From contig NZ_RJKL01000002.1 in the NCBI RefSeq assembly GCF_003751945.1, positions 1 to 64,000 on the forward strand: a stretch of 64,000 nucleotides of DNA, read 5' to 3'. Positions 58,377 to 64,000 of the stretch are shown piece after piece. Below the pieces are notes generated by a model that did not search any database, was not told the DNA's origin, and saw nothing but the letters and a program-made list of their open reading frames with translations. The DNA is from Couchioplanes caeruleus. GTDB lineage: Bacteria > Actinomycetota > Actinomycetes > Mycobacteriales > Micromonosporaceae. Made by a program: the position numbers and the translations under genes. Positions within the stretch are counted from its first letter, which is position 1; the number at the start of each line of letters is the position of its first letter.

Positions 58377-59411
58377 CTAGCGGCCCTCGGTCTGGAACTG
58401 CTTGTCGCCGGCGTCGGGCGCCTGGTCGTACGCCTCCTGGACCGTGCGCTGCTTCTCCAGCTCCGTGGCGTGCGCCTCGGCCGCCACCCGCGCGCCCTCG
58501 AACGCGGCCTGCATGTCGTACGCGGACTGCAGGCCCTGCCCGGTGACCTTGCGCTGGGTCAGGTGCCCGATGTAGCCCTCGTTACCGGACATCTCGTGTT
58601 CCCCAGCGAACGCGGCCAGGGAGCGGGCGTAGTTGATGGACTGGTCAAGGCCGGTGACCTCGCTGGTGACCTCGGTGCTCACGATGTCCTCCTGGGATTT
58701 GGTGGGGAACGGGTAGACCGTCGCCGTCGGACCGTCCTCCGGCACGGGGCGGGGCGAGTCGTGCTGCTCCGGGATCGGCGCCCCGCCGGGCTCCGATCCG
58801 GACGTCTCCACCGGTGCCGAGGCCCCGAGATCTGAGCCCTTGGTCATGACCTGCGGGGCGGTCAGGGTCGGCACCTGCGAGCCCGGCTCGACGAGCTGCA
58901 CGCCCTCGGCCGGGCGCATCTGGGTGTCCAGGCACCGGTGCTGACCCGCGGCCCGGGCCGCCTCCTGCTCGGTGTCGAAGTCGAAGCCCTTGCCCGGACA
59001 CTTCGGGTTCCGGCACGACCAGGACCACTTGCCGGCGTACGCATGCGCGGGGAGCTTGCCGTCGTGCACGACGTCCCCGGCCTGCTCGCCCGGCTCCTGG
59101 TCGTCGCGCTCGGCGACCGGCTCGTCCTGCTCCTGCTGCTCGGCCTCGGCGAGCTCGCGGGCCTTGCGCTTCTCGTCGGCCTTACGCCGGCGCCAGTCCG
59201 TCTGCGCCTGCAGGCCGTCGGAGAGCAAGTCGTTGAACCAGTCCCGGCTGCCGTAGCGAGGCTGCGCCGGGACGGCCTGCCCGGCCGCCTTCGCCTTGGC
59301 CTTCTTCAGCTCATACCGCGGGTTCGGGGTGCCCTTGACCGCGTGCGACACGTCCATCGCGGCGTTCTTCAACACCCAGATGATCAGCCAGAAAAGGGCG
59401 ACGTCGAACAT
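58377..59411 (-). CDS. Membrane-anchored protein with zinc motif and AYDQAPD module
   Basis: 344 aa. ATG 59411 overlaps the upstream stop (TGATG). A membrane helix at 2-14 (FDVALFWLIIWVL) is followed by a charged coiled coil (65-105, KADEKRKARELAEAEQQEQ) and a WSCRNPKCPG...HRC zinc-like motif (about 130-160). The C-terminal 91 residues repeat the module found in the 52842-53972 protein. Function unknown; probably scaffolds the FtsK-type machinery. Confidence 0.65.
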   Translation of the reverse strand: MFDVALFWLIIWVLKNAAMDVSHAVKGTPNPRYELKKAKAKAAGQAVPAQPRYGSRDWFNDLLSDGLQAQTDWRRRKADEKRKARELAEAEQQEQDEPVAERDDQEPGEQAGDVVHDGKLPAHAYAGKWSWSCRNPKCPGKGFDFDTEQEAARAAGQHRCLDTQMRPAEGVQLVEPGSQVPTLTAPQVMTKGSDLGASAPVETSGSEPGGAPIPEQHDSPRPVPEDGPTATVYPFPTKSQEDIVSTEVTSEVTGLDQSINYARSLAAFAGEHEMSGNEGYIGHLTQRKVTGQGLQSAYDMQAAFEGARVAAEAHATELEKQRTVQEAYDQAPDAGDKQFQTEGR

Positions 59412-59878
59412 CACGCCACCCCGCCGGCCTTCGACTTCTTGACCACCCGGCGGGCCATGATCAGCGCGGCGGCGATGCAGCCGATGGCCAGTCCGGTGCC
59501 CGAGTCGGTGATCCACTCGGCGAGCCACCCGTCGATCAGGTCGAGCAGTGAGCGGCACCAGCCCGAGACCGTGTCGCCGAGCTTGGCCTCCACGCTGGCC
59601 GCCAGGGTGGGCGTGGTCAGCGCCGACCAGATCGCCCACTGGTTCGGGACCAGGTCGATGAAGACGTCCACGAAGACGGCGACCACCATGCCCGCCAGCA
59701 GCACCGGCGGGATCCACTCCCACGGCCACAGGTGCAGGAAGCCCTGGATGAACCGGCCGATGAACATCTCCGGACACAAGGTGCCGCCGACGACGGCGAT
59801 GCCGAACGAGACCCAGGCCAGGCCCTTGATGCCCTTCTGCTGCACGGCCCGGATGGCCGCCTTGGTGCCCTTCGCCAT
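59411..59878 (-). CDS. Small integral membrane protein of the transfer operon
   Basis: 155 aa, AAGGAGAG before ATG 59878. Three to four hydrophobic segments: 20-45, 56-75 (IPPVLLAGMVVAVFVDVFI) and 125-143 (GTGLAIGCIAAALIMARRV), ending in a basic tail. Amphipathic helices lie between. Resembles small Spd proteins of Streptomyces plasmids in size and layout, though no sequence family was identified. Confidence 0.6.
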   Translation of the reverse strand: MAKGTKAAIRAVQQKGIKGLAWVSFGIAVVGGTLCPEMFIGRFIQGFLHLWPWEWIPPVLLAGMVVAVFVDVFIDLVPNQWAIWSALTTPTLAASVEAKLGDTVSGWCRSLLDLIDGWLAEWITDSGTGLAIGCIAAALIMARRVVKKSKAGGVA

Positions 59879-59894
59879 GATCGCTCTCTCCTTC

Positions 59895-60389
59895 TCAGAG
59901 CAGGACCCAGGCGAGGACGCCCAGGACAGGACGGATGAGGTGCTCGGCGGCCCACGGCCCGGGGCCGGTGGAGATCAGCAACTTCCACAGCAGGTAGACC
60001 GGGATCGCCCGGCCGGGCCGCTGCCAGATCCACTCGACGTAGCGGCACACGACGGTGACCGGCAGGCCGACCAGCCGGTACCAGCCGATCCCGAGGTTGC
60101 GCAGCAGCCCTGCGGTGCTCGACGTCCAGGCGCCCCAGCGGGCATAGCGGCGCAGCTCGGCCACGCTCGCCGGGGCCTCCGCAAGCACGGACGGCGGCGT
60201 CAGGTACTCCCGCAGCCACCCGAGCCCGGCCCGCAGTTGTTTACGCAGCGTGGCCGTCCAGGAGTGGAGACTCGACTGGAGACTGGAGACTTTCGGCGCC
60301 TCCACTTCGACCAAGTCCGATACGGGGACACTTTCGGAGTCTCCACTGGAGACTTGACGCCTACTTTCTGTCACCTGTTCGGTGGTCAT
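59895..60389 (-). CDS. Small membrane protein of the transfer operon
   Basis: 164 aa from ATG 60389, overlapping the HNH stop (ATGA). A polar N-terminus (to about 60) precedes a Trp-rich region and a membrane-associating stretch (115-164; YRLVGLPVTVVCRYVEWIW and VLGVLAWVLL). Function unknown. Confidence 0.55.
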   Translation of the reverse strand: MTTEQVTESRRQVSSGDSESVPVSDLVEVEAPKVSSLQSSLHSWTATLRKQLRAGLGWLREYLTPPSVLAEAPASVAELRRYARWGAWTSSTAGLLRNLGIGWYRLVGLPVTVVCRYVEWIWQRPGRAIPVYLLWKLLISTGPGPWAAEHLIRPVLGVLAWVLL

Positions 60390-60802
60390 GACGCGACCTC
60401 CGAGTCGGGCTGGCCGTCCAGTCCGGTGTTCTGATCGAATCTGGCCTTGGCCCGTCCGCTGGTTCGGATCCGATGGCAGTTGGCGCATACGACCTCGCAT
60501 CGCGCGATTTCATCGTCGAGCCGTTTGATGGAGGCCCCGCTCGCGGCCAGCATCCCGACCGCGATCGTCTTCCCATGCTCGGGGAGGTGGTCGAAGTCGA
60601 GAGCATCAGGGTGCTTCCGGTATCCGCAGTCAGTGCAGCCGCGCTCCAGCTTGATTCGCTGGATGTGCTCGCGATTTCGTTGTTTTGCCAGTTCACGGCT
60701 CTGCGTGGCCCAGTTTCGCTGCCGAGCACGGGCCGCGGCCGGGTCGTAAGCCTCGGCCGCGAACGCGGACGCATTCGTGATCTGCTCGGTCGGATCGCTC
60801 AT
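60386..60802 (-). CDS. HNH endonuclease-like protein
   Basis: 138 aa from ATG 60802 (TGATG overlap; GTG 60805 possible). Residues 20-55 are helical and basic. The core GCTDCGYRKHPDALDFDHL...CEVVCANCHRIRT gives the zinc cysteines (CxxC and CxxC) and the DFDH / NCH residues of the HNH motif, typical of phage and plasmid small HNH nucleases. Embedded in a transfer operon, it could be a homing nuclease, or could process transferred DNA. Confidence 0.75.
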   Translation of the reverse strand: MSDPTEQITNASAFAAEAYDPAAARARQRNWATQSRELAKQRNREHIQRIKLERGCTDCGYRKHPDALDFDHLPEHGKTIAVGMLAASGASIKRLDDEIARCEVVCANCHRIRTSGRAKARFDQNTGLDGQPDSEVAS

Positions 60803-62226
60803 CACGCCGCCGCCTTCCCGTCAGTCAGCGCTAGGACCTGCCCGACCTCGCCGGCGATTTCCGCCGGGACAGCGCGCAGGACCTTGCCGATGGTGCGGTC
60901 GGAAATCTTGGTCATCTCGGCGAGCTGGGCCAGGGTGGCGTCCGGATAGGTCACCCGGGCGACCAGGACCGTGGCGACCTTTTCCGGTCGCACTGTCTCG
61001 ACGACCGGCAGGTTTTCCGGCAGCCGGACCGGCACGGCGACCGGAAATTTCCGGTCCGGGCCGCGGCTGATTTCCGCCTTCGTTTCCACCTGCTCGCTCG
61101 CCCGGGCCAGTTGCCGGCGGACCCGCTCCAGCTCGTTGAGCAGCGCGGTGCGGGCCTGCTCTGCCTCGGCGAGCTGCTGCTCGGCGCACACCCGGGCGAT
61201 CGACTGCCGCTCACCTGCCGCCCGCGCTTCCTCGAGCTGGGCACCCAGCGCGGCGACCTGTCCGGCCAGTTCCCGGGCCTGCCGCTGCGCCGTCGAGGCG
61301 GTGTCACCAACGGCGGTGAGCTGCTGCCGCAGGTCACGTTCTGCCTGCTCAGCCGCCATGCTCGCCTGCCGCACGGTCGCGGTGGCGCGCTGCTCGGCGG
61401 CCACCCTAGCCTCGGCGGCCCGGTCGGCGGCGTCGCGGGCCTCGGCCAGCCGGCCCTCCGCGAGACGGGCCAGCTCGGCCTGCTCGGCGGCGCGCTGCTG
61501 CGCGGCCCGAGCCGCCTCCACGGCGGCCTCGGTAGCCCGCTCGGCAGCGGAAATTTCCGCCTGCGCCCGGGCGGAAATTTCCGCCCGGATTTCCGCCTCG
61601 GTCTCCGCCTGCGCCTGCGCGGCACGCTCGACGTCGGCCCGGATTTCCGCCTCCCGGGCCGCCCGCGTTTCCGCCTGAGCGGTCTGCATTTCCGCCTCGG
61701 ACGCGGCCGTCTCCGCGTTCTCCCGCGCCTGCATTTCCGCCTCGGCGCGGGTCCGGGTTTCCGCCAGCTCGCGGCGCACGGCGGCGGTGTCCGCGCGCGC
61801 CTGCCGCAACTCCTCGGCCTGCCGGGCCGCCTCGTCGTCCGCTGCGATCTCCTGCCGCGTCCGGCCAGTGAGGATTTTTACGCGGACGACCACGATCGGC
61901 GCGACGCACGCGACCGCCACCACCAAGCCCCAGGGCGTCTGCTCGCCCGCGGTGATGAAGACCGGCAGCACGTGCACCGCGACCTGGCAGAAGATCATCA
62001 GCAGCATGCCGACGACCATGTCCTTCCACCGACGCCGGTGGAACGCGGTGACCACGTACACGTCGAGCATCACCGGGAACATCCAGGCGATCCAGGGCGA
62101 GAAATGGGCCAGGATGGCCAGGTCGAACTCGCCCTTGGCGGTGAGGATCACCGCGGCAGCCATCGCGATCCACGCCGCGTCGATGCTCGGCTTGCGGCCC
62201 TGCTCGGCGGGTAGGGCCGTACTCAT
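60802..62226 (-). CDS. DUF2637 (Spd-type) membrane coiled-coil protein with C-terminal HTH
   Basis: 474 aa. Residues 15-110 match the DUF2637 region of Streptomyces plasmid spread proteins (ILTAKGEFDLAILAHFSP, then helices WMFPVMLDVYVVTAF, MVVGMLLMIFCQVAVHVLPVF and VVAVACVAPIVVVRV). Residues 125-380 form a very long Ala/Glu/Arg coiled coil. The last 60 residues contain a helix-turn-helix (ATLAQLAEMTKISDRTIGKVL). Thus it could tether DNA to the membrane. The coding DNA is unusual for repeated ATTTCCGC octamers. Spd proteins act in intramycelial plasmid spread. Confidence 0.75.
   Translation of the reverse strand: MSTALPAEQGRKPSIDAAWIAMAAAVILTAKGEFDLAILAHFSPWIAWMFPVMLDVYVVTAFHRRRWKDMVVGMLLMIFCQVAVHVLPVFITAGEQTPWGLVVAVACVAPIVVVRVKILTGRTRQEIAADDEAARQAEELRQARADTAAVRRELAETRTRAEAEMQARENAETAASEAEMQTAQAETRAAREAEIRADVERAAQAQAETEAEIRAEISARAQAEISAAERATEAAVEAARAAQQRAAEQAELARLAEGRLAEARDAADRAAEARVAAEQRATATVRQASMAAEQAERDLRQQLTAVGDTASTAQRQARELAGQVAALGAQLEEARAAGERQSIARVCAEQQLAEAEQARTALLNELERVRRQLARASEQVETKAEISRGPDRKFPVAVPVRLPENLPVVETVRPEKVATVLVARVTYPDATLAQLAEMTKISDRTIGKVLRAVPAEIAGEVGQVLALTDGKAAA
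61553..61740 (-). repeat. Cluster of ATTTCCGC / GCGGAAAT octamers
   Basis: Exact ATTTCCGC occurs at 61553, 61577, 61589, 61643, 61688 and 61733 (all on the plus strand), plus one at 61070. In the gene it is read as GCG-GAA-AT(T/G/C). GAA and ATT are otherwise avoided in this genome in favour of GAG and ATC, so the DNA word itself may be conserved. Confidence 0.5.
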
Positions 62227-62471
62227 CGGGCACCGCCACGCGCCCGGGCGGCCGGCGACGGCACCCGCTCGTCAGCGATCAGGGCCTGGCCCCGCCCGTA
62301 CAGCTCGCGGGCGATCTCGTCCTCCGCGCACTCCTGGTGACACGGCCGCCCGGAGGCGTCACGCATCCGGGTCGGCCCGTCACCCAGCCGGCACGGCCGC
62401 GCCTGCTTCGGTTCGTAGTGCCCCGGCGCGGTCCAGTCCAGATGAACCCGCACGATCAACTGCGCGCTCAC
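62223..62471 (-). CDS. Small hypothetical protein of the transfer operon
   Basis: 82 aa, coupled on both sides by ATGA-type overlaps. VRVHLDWTAPGHYEPKQARPC opens the protein and a CHQECAEDEIARELY helix follows. Two or three cysteines might form a metal site. Function unknown. Confidence 0.55.
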   Translation of the reverse strand: MSAQLIVRVHLDWTAPGHYEPKQARPCRLGDGPTRMRDASGRPCHQECAEDEIARELYGRGQALIADERVPSPAARARGGAR

Positions 62472-62914
62472 CGGGCCACCTCGCCATCCGGGATGTGCAT
62501 CCGGTTGCGCCGGCAGCGGTGTTCCTCAATCAACCCGGACAGCCACGCCGCGACCAGCAGGTACGCCGCAGCAACGCCGATCACGGCGGCCAGCAGCCAC
62601 ACCACGCCTTCGCCGAGCCGAGCGAGTATTGCGACCATCCCAGCGGCGGCCATCGCATATCCGGCCAGGCCGGCCGCCACTACCGGCAGCGAGACAGCAG
62701 TCCGCGGCGCAGCCGCGGGCCATCGCCCGTGCAGGCCGAAGAAGTCCCAGGCCGCCGAGCAGCTCGAACACCGGAAACCGTCGACCTGTTCCTGCAGGAC
62801 GGTGTCGTCGATCGGGCAGTACGGACCCATCGTGTAGAGCCGGGCGTCCGGCGGGACCGGGAAGATCGCACGCCAGTCCGGGGACTCGATCGCGGTAGCG
62901 CGGACGGCGGTCAT
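62468..62914 (-). CDS. Membrane protein with zinc-ribbon-like N-terminus
   Basis: 148 aa. A CPIDD...FRCSSCSAAW pattern (about 33-55) suggests a zinc ribbon. Two membrane helices follow (about 74-94, SLPVVAAGLAGYAMAAAGMV, and 103-125, VVWLLAAVIGVAAAYLLVAAWL). The short C-terminal tail is basic. Overlaps the genes on both sides. Confidence 0.6.
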   Translation of the reverse strand: MTAVRATAIESPDWRAIFPVPPDARLYTMGPYCPIDDTVLQEQVDGFRCSSCSAAWDFFGLHGRWPAAAPRTAVSLPVVAAGLAGYAMAAAGMVAILARLGEGVVWLLAAVIGVAAAYLLVAAWLSGLIEEHRCRRNRMHIPDGEVAR

Positions 62915-63645
62915 CGCGCGACCACCACCCCAAGCTCCGACGGGACCCGGTGCGGATGCATGTCACGCAGCCGCTGCGGCGGCCGGTAGGCCTCTCCCCC
63001 GGCGGCCCGTCGCTCGAGCGGCCCGAACTCCACCGCGGTGCCCCCGCCGGAGGCCTTCGCCCGGTACATCGCCACGTCCGCCGACCGCATCAGCGTCATG
63101 GGGTCGTCGCCCGGCATCACCTGTACCAGGCCGACGCTGGCCGTCACCTCCATGCGGATGCCGCTGTCGATGAGGAACGGCTGGCTCAGCACCGCGACCG
63201 CGTCGCGGGCCAGCATCATGGAGATCGCACCCACCGGTGAGGCGGCCAGAACGGCGAACTCGTCGCCGCCCAGCCGACCCACCAGATCCCCCGGGTGCAC
63301 CACCCTGCAGAGACGACGCGCAGTCTCCACGAGCACCTGGTCCCCGGCGTCGTGGCCGTACCTATCGTTGATCAACTTGAACTCGTCCAGGTCGAGCAGG
63401 ATCAGCGCCCACGAGTCGCCCGAGACCATCCGGGCGGTCAAGTCAGCCTCGATACCGCGACGGTTCGCCAGTCCGGTCAGCGCGTCGTGTCTCGCCTGAT
63501 GCTCGGCCCGGCCGAGCTGGCGCCGAGCCTCGTCGAGCTGGCAGCGGGTCGTGGCCAACCTGCGGCGCATCCGTCGCAGGATCAACGCGGCTGGTAGCGC
63601 TGACGCGCTTAGACCGCTCACCGCGGCCAGTATCTCGGCGATCAT
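62911..63645 (-). CDS. GGDEF diguanylate cyclase, membrane-anchored
   Basis: 244 aa from ATG 63645, overlapping the upstream stop (ATGA). A single N-terminal membrane helix (4-24) and a short coiled coil precede the catalytic domain, which starts with ARHDALTGLANRRG. The active-site loop RLGGDEF is at 124-130 and the metal site at LDLDEFK (about 84-90); both are intact, so it should make cyclic di-GMP from GTP. The inhibitory I-site RxxD position reads HPGD (117-120), so product inhibition is probably absent. There is no sensor domain beyond the membrane anchor. Confidence 0.88.
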   Translation of the reverse strand: MIAEILAAVSGLSASALPAALILRRMRRRLATTRCQLDEARRQLGRAEHQARHDALTGLANRRGIEADLTARMVSGDSWALILLDLDEFKLINDRYGHDAGDQVLVETARRLCRVVHPGDLVGRLGGDEFAVLAASPVGAISMMLARDAVAVLSQPFLIDSGIRMEVTASVGLVQVMPGDDPMTLMRSADVAMYRAKASGGGTAVEFGPLERRAAGGEAYRPPQRLRDMHPHRVPSELGVVVAR

Positions 63646-63953
63646 GCGTTCACCGCCTTGGTCTGACGCGGCTGCGTTGACGCGAGCTGACCCACCTCCG
63701 CGCCGAGGCGCTCCTCGTTGGCCGACATCCGCCCGTGTGCACACAGAGACGGACGCCAGCCCTGGTTGATCAGGTCGGTGAGGAGATCAAGAAGTCGTTC
63801 CGCAAGAACGAGCTTGCGAGCCGCAGCCATGCGGTTTCGACGACTCCTGTCCTTCTTGCACTCAATGCATTCCGTGGCCGACTTGTAGAAGTCGCTGGCA
63901 AGACGATCACGGTCGCAGTTGCGACACGTGATGCTGATCGATTCGCGAGGCAC
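63642..63953 (-). CDS. Small zinc-finger-like protein, first visible gene of the operon
   Basis: 103 aa, GTG 63953 with GGAGGAG about 5 nt upstream. ITCRNCDRDRLASDFYKS then TECIECKKDRSRRNR is a two-CxxC zinc knuckle followed by a basic stretch, as in phage and plasmid DNA-binding proteins. The C-terminal 60 residues are helical. It overlaps the GGDEF gene. The operon promoter probably lies in the remaining 47 nt or beyond the window. Confidence 0.6.
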   Translation of the reverse strand: MPRESISITCRNCDRDRLASDFYKSATECIECKKDRSRRNRMAAARKLVLAERLLDLLTDLINQGWRPSLCAHGRMSANEERLGAEVGQLASTQPRQTKAVNA

Positions 63954-64000
63954 CCGCTCCTCCTCCGCCGGGAACGTTCTCTCTTAAGGACTGTCGCACG

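Noticed and set aside
1..64000. tRNA, rRNA, riboswitch or plasmid replication gene
   Set aside because: None recognised by reading; a tRNAscan and Rfam/Rep HMM search would be decisive. Absence of Rep may only mean it lies outside the window.

Overview
The window is about 70% GC, uses GTG/TTG starts freely and has many leaderless-type promoters and long ATGA/GTGA-coupled operons. This fits an actinobacterium, probably Micromonosporaceae (family level is inference). Gene content is almost wholly accessory: a relaxase module, a type IV secretion operon, a second FtsK-type transfer operon, a tyrosine integrase, an M23 lysozyme-like secreted hydrolase, a CRISPR-Cas module, recombinases and cargo. 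It therefore looks like part of a large conjugative plasmid or integrative conjugative element. No replication gene, tRNA or rRNA was recognised.

Layout: 0-5.6 kb carries an orphan C5 DNA methyltransferase, small metal-binding proteins and a membrane protein built of 26-residue repeats. 5.7-9.8 kb is the mobilisation region: candidate oriT hairpins, MobC-like protein, MobP/Q-type relaxase and two downstream genes. 9.9-18 kb is a type I-C CRISPR-Cas interference module (cas3-cas5-cas8-cas7, with a likely internal cas11 start) flanked by two arrays that point away from each other; cas1, cas2 and cas4 are absent. 17.95-24.8 kb is a recombination island: a DUF2332 gene, a serine resolvase divergent from tniA-tniB (DDE transposase plus AAA+ ATPase), a resolvase-like protein that has lost its catalytic serine, a third intact resolvase and a Tn3 remnant. 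24.8-28.7 kb holds a secreted Ig-fold protein, a pentapeptide protein, an ATP-dependent DNA ligase and a lipoprotein. 28.8-38 kb is a cargo island bracketed by a partial and a complete copy of a DUF4913 gene. It contains a three-gene unit (small membrane protein, HExxxH metalloprotease-like protein, winged-helix regulator) and a nuclease-like protein / Ig-domain protein / IPT membrane protein group.

38-49 kb (minus strand) is a coupled type IV secretion operon of the SCO6880/SCO6881 type. Both of its P-loop ATPases (VirB4-like and the VirD4-like coupling protein) carry a large intein with endonuclease domain, inserted at the same place, between the P-loop lysine and the following Ser/Thr. Both inteins have class 3 features. 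A divergent pair at 49.1-50.9 kb encodes a lipoprotein and a transglycosylase/M23 hydrolase that would open the wall. 51-52.3 kb is a tyrosine recombinase. 52.8-64 kb is a second long minus-strand operon with an FtsK/SpoIIIE-like translocase, a DUF2637 (Spd-type) coiled-coil protein, several small membrane proteins, a Pycsar-effector-like membrane protein, an HNH nuclease and a GGDEF diguanylate cyclase.

Working model: relaxase plus VirB4/VirD4 and wall hydrolase perform single-strand transfer. The FtsK/Spd operon resembles the Streptomyces-type double-strand transfer/spread system, so two transfer modes may coexist. CRISPR interference, the methyltransferase, the Pycsar-like effector and the cargo island are candidate defence or inter-element competition functions.
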